NCBI GenBank assembly: GCA_002007465.1
Contig: LNAC01000860.1
Coordinates: forward strand, 528,995 to 592,994
Origin: Ailurus styani
Taxonomy: Eukaryota; Chordata; Mammalia; Carnivora; Ailuridae
DNA length: 64,000 nt
Reading direction: 5' to 3'
Part shown: piece after piece, positions 22,583 through 33,115 of the stretch
How positions within the stretch are numbered: the first letter of the stretch is position 1
Layout: every line of letters starts with the position of its first letter
Position numbers and translations under genes: made by a program
Notes under the pieces: model-generated
Databases searched by the model: none
Told to the model about the DNA's origin: nothing
The model's input: the letters and a program-made list of their open reading frames with translations, nothing else

Positions 22583-22800
22583 CAGGGACACCAGGGTGAA
22601 GCAGTTGTGTGAGCATCCAACTCTTGGTTTTGCCTCAGGTTGTGATCTCAGGGTCATGAGCTTGAGTCCCACATCAGGCTCTGCACTCAGCAGGGGTCTG
22701 CTCATCCCTCTCCCTCCCCCCTGCCCCTTTCCCTACTCATGCTTGTGTGCACGTTCTCTCCCTCTCAAATAGTAAACAAAATCTTTAAAAGAAAAAAAAA
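22583..22800 (+). mobile_element. Can-SINE, older type
   Basis: Head GGGACACCAGGGTGAAGCAG, middle GATCTCAGGGTCATGAGCTT, A-rich end. Flanks AAAAGCACTTGGTA and AAAAACACTTGGTA form a 14-bp duplication with one mismatch. Confidence 0.92.
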
Positions 22801-23037
22801 AACACTTGGTAGAGTGTGATGGATAAGTTTAAACAAGTTCTATAGATTTGGAGTAGCTTATTAATAAATTAATACTTATTAGTATACTTATTACTAATAC
22901 TTATTAATAAAATAATAATTAGTAAATTTTTCCAAAAATAGTTTTTGTTGTCTGTATAATTATAAAATGTAATAAAAAATAACAGAAGGAACAAAATCCA
23001 TGTAAGCATTTTTTAACCTTACACTAATTTCATTGAG
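22801..23037. other. AT-rich unassigned DNA
   Basis: TTATTAATA-type repeats at 22860-22925. Nothing else recognised. Confidence 0.5.
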
Positions 23038-23053
23038 GAGTTTAAACATCATG

Positions 23054-23255
23054 GGGTGCCTGGGTGGCTCAGTCAGTTAAGCATCTGTCTTCGGCTCAGG
23101 TCATGATCCCAGGGTCCTAGGATTGAACCCCAACATCAGGCTCCCTGCTCAGCGGGAAGCTTGCTTCTCCCTGTCCCACTCCCCCTGCTTGTATTCCCTC
23201 TGTCACTGTCTATCTCTCTGCCAAATAAATAAATAAAATCTTAAAAAAAGAGAGA
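23054..23255 (+). mobile_element. Can-SINE with 16-bp target duplication
   Basis: GGTGCCTGGGTGGCTCAGTC head and full body. GAGTTTAAACATCATG is perfectly repeated at 23038-23053 and 23256-23271. Confidence 0.97.
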
Positions 23256-23569
23256 GAGTTTAAACATCATGAAAGGTCAAATCAGACCTTTGGCTTCTCA
23301 CTAATCAAAGTGAAAAGGAGAATTGAGAGCTTCCTCAATTATATGAAAATTTCGACTTATTTTTCTTTTAATTTTTTATTGCTTATAAAAGACATGACAC
23401 ATTATAAAATAAATAAGAATGTAAGTCATTGTATTAGCAATTATTCTATTCAAGTGCTTAGCCAATCATTTAGATCAAAATGTAAAGAAAACTAGCTATT
23501 TTAATAGTAAATACACCATTTAATCATTTCCCAGACTTCTGGCTAAGAAAAAGTGTAGAAAATGCATCA

Positions 23570-23632
23570 TTGATCCCAGGACCCTGGTAATGACTAAGCC
23601 ACCCAGGTGTCCTAAGAAAATCAGTTTTAAAA
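23570..23632. repeat. 63-bp copy of 22510-22572
   Basis: Matches 22510-22572 at a constant offset of 1,060 bp with three mismatches. It includes both the SINE head and 19 bp of non-SINE flank (AAGAAAATCAGTTTTAAAA), so it is a copied genomic block and not a separate SINE insertion. Confidence 0.9.
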
Positions 23633-23748
23633 TCATTGTGTAACCAATTCCAAGTTTCTTTCCTGAACTGTAATAGGGTTACGGTTTCTAAACAACCTTA
23701 ATCCGCTGGTTTGGAGTTCCAAATCTCTCATAAGAAAGCCAGGACTTG

Positions 23749-23963
23749 GGCGCCTGGGTGGCTCAGTGGGTTAAAGCCTCTGCTTTCGGCTCAGGTCATG
23801 ATCTCAGCGTCCTGGGATCGAGGCCCGCATCGGGCTCTCTGCTCATCAGGGAGCCTGCTTCCTCCTCTCCCTGTCTCTCTGCCTGCCTCTCTGCCTACTT
23901 GTAATCTCTCTCTCTGTGTCAAATAAATAAATAAAATCTTTAAAAAAAAAAAAAAAAAAAAAA
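23749..23963 (+). mobile_element. Young mustelid-type Can-SINE
   Basis: Near-consensus with an A24-type tail. Flanked by perfect 17-bp AAGAAAGCCAGGACTTG at 23732-23748 and 23964-23980. The right copy is also the left flank of the next SINE. Confidence 0.98.
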
Positions 23964-23980
23964 AAGAAAGCCAGGACTTG

Positions 23981-24176
23981 GGGTCCCTGGGTAGCTCAGT
24001 TGTTTGGGTGGCTACCTTCAGCTCAGGTCATGATCTCAGAGTCCTGGGATCGAGTCCTGCATCAGGCTTCCGGCTCCACGGGGAGTCTGCTTCTCCCTCT
24101 GGCCTCTTCTCTCATGCTCTCTCTCTCTCACTCAAATAAATAATAAATAAATAAAATCTTTAAAAAAAAAATCTTT

Positions 24177-24223
<47 letters not shown>
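23981..24223 (+). mobile_element. Older Can-SINE sharing the same target site
   Basis: GGGTCCCTGGGTAGCTCAGT head, divergent body, tail expanded to a GAAA microsatellite. The third copy of AAGAAAGCCAGGACTTG follows at 24224-24240. Confidence 0.96.

Positions 24224-24230
<7 letters not shown>
24177..24230 (+). repeat. (GAAA)n microsatellite
   Basis: About 13 perfect GAAA units grown from the SINE tail. The last units merge with the target duplication, which itself starts AAGAAAG. Confidence 0.98.
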
Positions 24231-24269
24231 CCAGGACTTGAGCTCCAAAATTGTAGTTCTTTAGGGAAG

Positions 24270-24610
24270 TGTTATACAATGAATGTTTAAAAACCCCAAA
24301 TTCGTACGCTGAAACCTAACCTTCAATGTGATGGTTTTTGAGAGGTAATTCAGTCATGAGGGTGGAGTCTTGATGAATGGAATTTGTGTCCCTATAGAAG
24401 AGACCCCTGCAAGCTTCCTCGCCCCTTCCACCATGTGAGGACACAGTGAGAAGACAGCAATGTATGAATCAGAAATCTGGTTTTCACCAATTTCCTGGGG
24501 TCTTGATCTTGGATACCCAAGCCTTCAGAACGTATGAAATAAATTGCTGTTTTTTATAAGCCATCCGCTCTATGCCCTTCTGTTATAGCAACCCAAAGAG
24601 ACTAACACAG
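24270..24610 (+). mobile_element. MLT1-type MaLR LTR
   Basis: CAATGTGATGGTTTTTGAGA, TCATGAGGGTGGAGTCTTGA, CACCATGTGAGGACACAGTG, CTTCAGAACGTATGAAATAA and an end at GACTAACACAG follow the MLT1 order. This is a nonautonomous ERVL-MaLR solo LTR of early mammalian age. It contains AATAAA (24538) and no internal region. Confidence 0.88.
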
Positions 24611-25029
24611 GAATCCTGTTATAAAAATCCTGTGTACACAGGCTCATTGTAGACAGCTGTTATTTCTTATTAAAAGAAGCCTTTATTGCTTTGCTTTTCG
24701 TTGATATAAAAATGGCTTATTCTGATAGTACATCTACTTCCTTTCCTTTGTTTCACAACAGTAAGACAAAATATGTATTACTGGTTTCCTTTCAACCTCT
24801 CTTCTCTCTCTCCACATTCCTCTCTCTGTTTGTCCACGTTGTATAACCACATTTGTAGACATCTTCCCTATTTTGACAAAACCTTATTCTTTTCATACTT
24901 CTTAACTTTCCAAATATACCAAAATCTTTAAACAAAACTATAAAACAATTTTATGTTAATGATTCTACCATCCCAATGTTCTTGAAACATTTGAGAAAAT
25001 ACTTGATCCTGTCGGGCCTCCAGTTTTCC
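24611..25029. other. Unassigned unique DNA
   Basis: Nothing recognised. Confidence 0.5.
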
Positions 25030-25135
25030 TCATTTAATCTGATACACAAAGAGTTTCTGAACACCTGCTATGTGCCAATTACTGGTAAGAGACCATTTGT
25101 TTCAAATGCTCGTGCTTTCATAGGGAAGAGCTTGG
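25030..25135 (-). mobile_element. L2 LINE 3' end fragment
   Basis: GAACACCTGCTATGTGCCAA followed by CGTGCTTTCATAGGGAAGAG is reversed L2 tail. Confidence 0.55.
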
Positions 25136-26254
25136 CATGTGCTAGGCTCAATGTTTCCAATGCCTTTGTCATTGTGGAAATAAAACACCATTTGTTCTTA
25201 GCCCAAAAAGATGCGGTGAAAATGTCTTAGTCAAAATATAAAAATCAAAGGTGTTTTGTTTCCCTAAAAACTCTCTAGTCTGGAAATCTGAACACCTTAC
25301 CTTCCACGTGCTGCTTCTGCTGCTGTGTGGTTTTGGGTGACTTGATCATCCTTACCTATTCACACTCCCTTGCTAGATTCTGAAGATGCCATTTTATTAC
25401 ATGCTTGCGCTGTATGGTAAGTTAGTGGGTAGGGGTCCCTTTGAGTAACCACATTCCAGTTCTACAACAATAGTAAATCTGAGCCAAAGGAACAAACTGT
25501 GGGAGTTGCCTGGACTGGTAATTATAAATCTACGTGTGACTTCCCATGAAAGACTGGCCCTTGAACTTTTCGTTGGGTGCAGCCTGCATGTTAGATATGA
25601 ATCTAGTGGTGATCAGATCGTAAATGGCATGAAGAAGGCCCTTAAGCTGCATTTTCTGATGCCATAACGATCTGGCATCCATCTGTGCTGACAGATGTAG
25701 GATTCCTTTGGTTAAAAGGAAGACTTCTTTTGTTAAAATGGCAGCTTGTTGGAACTCATGAGCTTATTACCTCTCTCCCACCCCCAACATACTCAGAAGA
25801 GATAAAGAGATCCTGATTCCATGGCAAGGAGGGAGCTAGTCAGATACTAAGGTGGGGACCTAAGTCCTCAGCAGCAGACCAGAGATATTCCTGAATTATT
25901 CTGTGAAGATTCCTCAGAACTTGAAGTGAGTAAATACCTGTCATGAATGTTTAAAATCAATATAAAGTTGATCGACAAATCTTGTAAACTGTACAAAATA
26001 TGAAATATCACAAGGGACAAATACTCATTTAGTCTATATTTTAAGTGCTAATGACTGATACATGAAGCTATGTTTAGAACTCAGGAATCATAAATTCATT
26101 TTCAATAGTGAATATTATTGAGGAAAAAATGAAGACGGTAGCATGGAATTAGGAGACAGACATTGAGACAATACGTTTCAATGAAGAGATCCCTTAAGCA
26201 TTCTTGGTCACCTTGTTAATTCCATGTGGCCACTCGCTTAGAATATTTTTAATA
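25136..26254. other. 1.1-kb unassigned unique DNA
   Basis: No repeat or gene recognised. Confidence 0.5.
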
Positions 26255-26445
26255 GGTGTGCCTGGGTGGCTCAGTCGTCAAACATCTGCCTTCGGCTCAG
26301 GTCATGATCCCAGGGCACTGGGATGGAGCCCCGCAGTGGGCTCCCTGCTTGGTGGGAAGCCTGCTTCTCCCTCTCCCACTCCCCTTGCTTGTCCTCCCTC
26401 TCTCGCCGTCTCTCTGTCAAATAAATAAAAATATTTAAAAAAAAT
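26255..26445 (+). mobile_element. Can-SINE
   Basis: GTGTGCCTGGGTGGCTCAGT head, GGATGGAGCCCCGCAGTGGG, CT-rich body and AAATAAATAAAAATATTT tail. Target duplication not clear. Confidence 0.95.
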
Positions 26446-28856
26446 AATAATGATTCTAAAAATTAAAAAAGAATTTTTTTAATAAATCTTTTTATCACAT
26501 ATGCTGTCAAGTGGGCAATCTTGAGAAATACCAAGATGTTAAGCACCGTTTTATACCTACAGTAGCGAGTTAGAAGTGTTTAGATAGTCTTCCTAGAGAG
26601 TGTCGTGCAAGGAAGGGCATTTCTGAGGCAGTCAGAAAAGTGTATCCACCTCAGACAGATGGCCTCTGCTGCGCTTACATATTTTTTCTCTTCAGGATTA
26701 ATTTTTAAATGGATTTTATGACCTTTCAACAATGTGAATTCTCATCTGTTGTTAATCGTCATGCAGATTAATGTGTACTTTGACTTCAGTAACTATTTTT
26801 CATCTTTGAAAAATGGTACAAGGGAATGGGGAGAGTGAAGGACAAAGAAAGGAGAAAATCCGTGAATTTTTACAAAGTAAAAAAAAAATAATGCTCTGAA
26901 TGTGATTTTTGAGTTATCTTGTATCTGTGTTAGAAAAAATAGAATTAAATTACCGGCTAATTTTCTGTGGTAATATTTGTGACAGTCTCATACACTGATG
27001 CAATAAGAGATATAAGTAAAAATCCTGAGAACTTTTATGATATTACTGAATTCTACATTCTTTGCTATTCTCCGTTCTGGGGAAAAGCTCTCTACTTGGT
27101 TTACTTGGTTAATTTAAAAATTGGATTAAAGTGAGAAGTTGTTTTTAAAAAATGGCATGTACATGTCTAACAGAATATATTTTAAATTAACATATATTAA
27201 TGTAAACTAGTTCGCATACAATTTGTTGTAGGACTGGAGCCTATTTGCATATCTGTGTGTGTTTATTATAGATGGATGGTGTCTGCTAAAAGTGGATATT
27301 TCTGTCATCTTTTTTGCATAAATTATATCAATGCTTCATTATATAAAATCTCTGTCTTTAAAGGACATCTGGAATTTAAAGATAGCAGCAAAACCAAGTG
27401 CAGAATTGTTCTAGATTTTTAATTTTCTCCTTCTCATTTAACCAAATTTAAATTGTCTTTGTCAAGTTTTTTTTCCAAAGCATTTAACTTAGTCTCATGA
27501 AAACACATTTCTTTTCACACGAATATTTTATCACTTTGAATACTTTTTATTTAAATCAAGTAATTAAAATAATAAATAAACACTACACCAACAACTTTGG
27601 AAGGAAAAAAAGAAAAATCCATAGCTACCTTTCTGTGTGAAAAGAAGTATGTGGACATTTAGTGTTCTATGGGCATCCATGAAGGCTCAGCGTCTTTTAG
27701 GGACTTGGTTAAGTAAGGTCGCTTAAGAGCTCTTCCTATCACATCTAACACAGTATATGAAGAGTGAGAAGCTTTTAAATGTAGTGATTGGAAAAGGCTT
27801 TGTAAATGGCGATACTTTATCAACCCAAAAAGGGAAGGTTCTTTTCTTCTAAGATTTTATCATTACCTTGAATACGGGATTGTCTCTTATTAATGAACTG
27901 CTAATAAAACTAAGTGGATAAAATCAAACATTGTTATAAGAAGTATGACAAGGTGACTTAGCATGTTAATTTAGGAGATAATTCATCTAAAGTAATCTTG
28001 AGTGGGTAACAGGCAACATATTAAATGTCAGTTATATTGTTTTTATAGTACAAAATATAGATTTATCTACCAGCAGTGTTCACTTTTCATCAAACTATGA
28101 ATTCTTATTAATGGAAAAGAGTGACCCAAACATAAAGAGAGCTTGATACAATAATAATAACAACAACAAAAACCACTTACAGTATGAACACCACCTGTAG
28201 GCAAAAATTAAGGAAAATGGCCAGAGTCATAGAGTGTGGATGGAGCATAAGTTGATGACTCTTCCTAGAGGAATATCTAGGAATGTTCATTTAAAAAGTG
28301 TAAAATACATATACACATTTACTTAGCTTTCCCATTCAAAGTTATTCTACTAAATAAATGATCAGAAATATGCAAAAAGATATATGTATTACAAAGTTCT
28401 CCACAGAAGTGTATATAAAAGAGAAGGAAGGAAGGAAAGAAGAAATGAGGGAAGGTGAAGAGCACTATGCTAATCTTACTGTAGAAGAATAGCTACTGAC
28501 ACATATCACTAAATTCTGGCTCCAACCATAAACGAAATGGAGTCTGCTGGAAGGATGCTGGCAGCTCAAAAATCATGGAAAAGCAAAGGTGAGTTAAGAA
28601 GGCTGGGATGTAGGAACTATAGAGGTGGACCCATAGCTGAAATAGTCGCCTTCACGAATGCTCCTTAACATTTCCATTGCCATTGTCATTGGAATCAAGA
28701 TTCAAATTTAAAGGAGAGAGAATCCCAGTCTTCTGGCTTGGACAGTGTTCCAGAAATGTCCATAATCTAATATACTCTTACTAGTCATTTACAACCATGA
28801 ATAAACTCAACCCTTCTAGGAGTCACAAGGGGCTTCTGGGTTGCTAGTAATAATGT
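26446..28856. other. 2.4-kb unassigned AT-rich DNA
   Basis: No recognisable repeat or gene over the whole stretch, apart from short AT and GGAA runs (28425-28440). One of the longest SINE-free and apparently unique blocks. A cross-species alignment would show whether any part is conserved. Confidence 0.5.
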
Positions 28857-28956
28857 TTCCTTCCTTTCCTCCTTTCTCCCTCCCTCCCTCCCTCTCTCTC
28901 TCTCTCTCTCTTTCTTTCTTCTCTTTTTTCTTTTTCTTTCTTTTTTTTTTTTTTTG
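28857..28956 (-). repeat. Polypyrimidine tract
   Basis: CCTTCC, CCCTCCCT, CTCTCTCT and TTTCTTTC blocks in series, ending in T-runs. It abuts the tail of the next minus-strand SINE and probably grew from it. Confidence 0.95.
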
Positions 28957-29118
28957 GAAGAGAGAGAGAGGGGTAGGAGGAGGGGCAGAGGGAGAGAGAG
29001 AATCTTAAGCAGGTCCATGCCCATGCCTGATGTGGTGTTCAATCCCACGATGTTGAACTCATGACTTGAGCTGAAATCGAGAGTCTGAGGCTTAACTGAC
29101 TGAGCCACCCAGACACTC
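28957..29118 (-). mobile_element. Can-SINE, older type
   Basis: Reversed SINE with GGGGCAGAGGGAGAGAGAGA, CAATCCCACGATGTTGAACT and TGACTGAGCCACCCAGACAC. Flanks resemble each other (AATAATGTTTC and AATAGTATGTTTC). Confidence 0.93.
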
Positions 29119-29138
29119 CTCTAATAGTATGTTTCTTT

Positions 29139-29327
29139 ACTTTTTTTTTAAAGATTTTTATTTATTTATTTGAGAGAGAAAGAGAGCAAGCACAAGCAGG
29201 GGGGAAGGGCAGAGGGAGAGGGAGAAGCAGACTCCCTGCTGAGCAGGGATCCTGATGTGAGACAGGTACTGGGACTATGACCTCAGCAGAAGGCAGATGC
29301 TTAACTGACTGAGCCACCCAGGTGCCC
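29139..29327 (-). mobile_element. Can-SINE
   Basis: Reversed SINE with AAGCAGACTCCCTGCTGAGC and TGACTGAGCCACCCAGGTGC. It lies about 20 bp from the preceding SINE in the same orientation. Confidence 0.95.
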
Positions 29328-30588
29328 AGTAGTATCATCTGATGCTGGTTATATAATTTCATTCAGTTTGTCAACTTTCATCAACTTCTATATGCATACA
29401 TTTTTTCTGCATATGGAATATCCTTAAAAATAAAATCTACTTCTAAGAGTAGAGACAGCATAATATTTCATCAGTCTTTAAATCTGGCAACAAATCTAAA
29501 CTCTTTGGATAAATATCCCCTGTTCCTTTTGTTTTGTTGGTATTCCACTTAAATATTGCAAAACTTTGGAGTAATGCTAACTTTAATCACCATAAAACAT
29601 GATCAATATAAAATGGGAGAAATATAAGGGAAAGAGGAGATATATTAATTAACATATATAACAATTGAAAAAACCAGGAAAAAAACTTTGTGTATACACT
29701 ACATTCTTTATTTCAATTAACAGCCAGTCCTGCCTGTTATTCATTCTATGTTCACCTGATATTTATCTAGCTCCTCAACTGGCCAGAGTTCTTTGCCAGG
29801 TAGAGTTACACAAAGCTTTCTTCATGAGGGAACTTAGTTCTTGCTGATTCTTCCCACACAGAATTGAAGCTTCAGTAACTTTATCACTGTCTATGGAAAT
29901 TAAGACACTCCCCAAATAGTTGGATCCAATAACATTAAGTTAATTATTATTATCAGCTTGGATCTTGCTCCACAATTTAGAATCCAGCAAAGACAAAAAG
30001 TAAGACAAGAGGCAGATCAAACAGAATGGTTACCTATCCAATGATGACAGGGCTTTTCTCCCAAATTCTAGATGTTTCTTCTGTGATTCACCCAATAGGG
30101 CTTACTATAAGCTCTGTAGAGCATCTTAAACAACCACCAAAATTCCATTTATCATTGTTTTTGTTTAGCCCTCAAGGGTTAATTACTGTAATCATATGCA
30201 CTGAAACCCTGGACCAGTAAGAAAGACTTGTCTTTCTTAGTTTCTACTCAAAGCTAGCAGGATTTCAGGTCCCTTAGCAAATTATGTCCAGCAGCACACC
30301 AAATCCAGAGACAGCAACTAAGGGATGTGCCTTCTTAGAGGTAGGGAGGGCAAAGGGAACTTATGGTCCTTTGCTTTAGAAGGGATATGAATCCCAATAG
30401 GCTGCAGACTTCAGAACCCTTATGCTTTTCAGAGGTCAAAGATGTTAGTGTTTTCTCATTTTTTTCCTGTCTTGCCTGTAAAGGAAAACATGAGTTTCAA
30501 TAGGGTACCTTGTGTCCTTGCTACAATTTCCTACATAGTAGCAGCATGATTTCACCCACTTAGTGTAAAAGTGTGATGTGCTGTGAGA
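29328..30588. other. Unassigned unique DNA
   Basis: No gene or repeat recognised. Plus-strand 60-64 codon frames at 29665 and 30026 are unremarkable. Confidence 0.5.
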
Positions 30589-30603
30589 TAGTGAGTGTAT
30601 CTT

Positions 30604-30804
30604 TTTTTTTAAGATTTTATTTATTTATTTGACACAGAGAAAAAGATTACAAGTAGGCAGAGAGGCAGGCAGAGAGAGAGGAGAGAGGAGGAAGCAGGCT
30701 CCCTGCTGAGCAGAGAGCCCGATGCAGGCCTCGATCCCAGGACCCTGGGATCATGACCTGAGCCGAAGGCAGAGGCTTTAACCCACTGAGCCACCCAGGT
30801 GCCC
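30604..30804 (-). mobile_element. Young mustelid-type Can-SINE
   Basis: Reversed near-consensus copy (AGATTACAAGTAGGCAGAGA, GGCTTTAACCCACTGAGCCA). The perfect 15-bp TAGTGAGTGTATCTT is at 30589-30603 and 30805-30819. Confidence 0.98.
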
Positions 30805-30819
30805 TAGTGAGTGTATCTT

Positions 30820-31631
30820 AGAAGAGATCTCTGCACTCAACACATGCATTACTTAAGAAGGTAAAGTATACTGCTGTCCCTGTCAGATGTAGGCAAATTT
30901 CTTGGCCTATTATTATTATTATTATTATTTTAAAGTGTGGGAGTAGAAGCATTTGCCAGGTCAAAAGATACAGACCAGGTGCAAGGGGGTTTTGAATTTT
31001 TTTTCTCCTTTGGTAAATATTTGATGTTTGAGATTCCTTCTTATTGAAGACTTCTTCCTTATTCACACCCTGTTGAACCCAGGCACAGACATGTGATTTG
31101 CTTTAACTAATGAAGTATGAATAAAAGTAAAAATGTGTTACCTCTGAGAAGAAGCTTTAAGAGTCAGCCTGTAGTTTACCATGTTCTCTTTTCAGGATCT
31201 CTGGAGTAGCCTGTGTAAGGACCCTTTATCAGCCTGGGTTCCCCAAAACACAGCTTTTCTATAAATGAGGGAAAGAAGGTAAGCATGAGGAAGGAATTGT
31301 CTCAACAGCAAGTTCAGAGAAATTGCTTTGGTGACCAAGGAAGACTTTGTGTATTTGTGGGGCATTTCAGAGGTGTTTGAAGATTTAGGGTGCCATTAAA
31401 GCTGAATACTCCCAGATTTTTCCAATTTAATTGAGATTCCACTGTACTCTTTATCAACCAGAACTTTCACATGAGGGGTAGACTTGATTTTTAAGTCAAT
31501 AAATGTTGTAACTCAGCAAACCACAGCCACAATCTTAGAATGATTTTTGGTGATCCTAAAGCCAGGCCTACATGAGTTAAGAGAGCCCTGTAGTATGGTC
31601 CAAAAAACTAATGAGATTTGGTCTGTGCTTT
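30820..31631. other. Unassigned DNA with possible old repeat
   Basis: A (TTA)n run is at 30908-30930. 31085-31235 (GACATGTGATTTGCTTTAAC, TTTAAGAGTCAGCCTGTAG) resembles a widespread old mammalian repeat I cannot name with confidence. Confidence 0.4.
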
Positions 31632-31646
31632 AAAATAAGAATTTAG

Positions 31647-31825
31647 GGGCACGTGGGTGGCTCAGTTAGTTGAGTGACTGCCTTCAGCTCAGGTCATGAT
31701 CCTGGAGTCTCAGGATCGAATCCCGCATCAGGCTCTCTGCTCAGCAGGGAGTCTGCTTCTCCCTCTGATCTTCCCCCTCTCATGCCTCTCAAATAAAAAA
31801 AAATATTTAAAAGAATTAGTAAAAT
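31647..31825 (+). mobile_element. Can-SINE with 15-bp target duplication
   Basis: GGGCACGTGGGTGGCTCAGT head to A-rich tail. AAAATAAGAATTTAG (31632-31646) and AAAATAAGAGTTTAG (31826-31840) differ at one base. Confidence 0.96.
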
Positions 31826-31840
31826 AAAATAAGAGTTTAG

Positions 31841-32959
31841 GTTGTGAGCTTCCTGCCTTTCAGTTATTCAGGGCTACTAGAAGCATCCATCCTACCATGC
31901 TACCATAAAATTCTACCCAGATGTTATCTTTTTGCATAGTAGCAGTCAACCAGTTTCCCAGTGGCGACCAAAGCTTCACAGTGATTATAAGAATGATCTA
32001 ATTAGCTGCTTTACCATAAAGTTTATCAGGTTGCTAAATATATTTTCCAGAATGAAGAGAAGTTTTGTTTCATATCTATTGCTAGTAATCCATTTTCTGG
32101 TATTAATTTCTCAGTAAGTCAAGTCCTGTGGTAGCAGGTAACAGAAATTGGCTAATTTACACAAAATAGAGTTTACTGGAAAGGTATTTGTATCTTAAAT
32201 GGGAAAGCTGGAGAACCCAGGCAGCCACAGAGGACTAGCCATTAGAACTATGGGCATGGTGTCTTACTAATAACCCCTGGTCTGAACATTATCCCTGGCA
32301 AGCTCAACCATGCACCATCTGCTAAAATTTGTCAATCTGCTAAAATTCAGTGGAAGAAGAATCCTTGTTTAGTTTTGGGGCCTTATCTCCCAACAAGAAA
32401 AGGTAAAAAGCCTTGATGGATGGTTTCACCAGACTGTATATGAAGGGAAAACGGAAATTCTTCAGGAGGAATTATTGATACTCTTAGGAATAGATGCTGG
32501 ACAGCTAAATTTTTAAAAACATTAGCAAAGTAGCATAATTTTCTTGGTATGGCATGTGTATAATATAGTACATGGAATAATGTCTATATTATATTAGCCA
32601 CAATTATCATGAGGTGTTAGGATCACTAGTGTTTTTATATTTTCTATTTATCCTTTTTGGATTTCATAAATTTTTAATTAAAATATGTACTAATGTGTTC
32701 ACTGGAAAAAAGGAAAACACAATAAGTAAATGTTTATAAATAAATAAATATAAACATTTAAAAAATGAAGGGTGATTGAGAAGTAGCACTGGATGACTAA
32801 AAATCTCATCATATATCAATTGTCCTTATTCCAGATTATTTATTTCCCTCTTCTTCTTTTCCCCTGAACACTATTATTTCTGTTTCTGAGCTTTAGTACG
32901 AAACCTGAGAAGTGTGATGGAAAAGAATAATAATTAACAATAAAAATATCAGCCAATTT
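31841..32959. other. Unassigned DNA, partly old-repeat-like
   Basis: 32110-32500 (GGTAACAGAAATTGGCTAAT, GAGTTTACTGGAAAGG) has the style of an ancient repeat but no firm match. The remainder is AT-rich. Confidence 0.4.
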
Positions 32960-33115
32960 TACCAAAGAATCATTATGTACTCAATATTTTGCTAAATGTT
33001 CCCAATGATATATGTATTATAATTAGCCCTATTTTATAGATGAAGTATTATCCCTATTTTATAGATGAAGTATTTAAGGTATGGGGATAACTCAACCCAC
33101 ATGACCTGAACAAAT
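32960..33115 (-). mobile_element. MIR SINE with internal 25-bp tandem duplication
   Basis: Reversed MIR. The block CCCTATTTTATAGATGAAGT occurs at 33027 and again at 33052 (period 25), a tandem duplication that postdates the insertion. Confidence 0.75.

Noticed and set aside
24177..24230. Regular short direct repeats that could suggest a CRISPR-like array
   Set aside because: A GAAA microsatellite in a mammalian SINE tail; there are no spacers.
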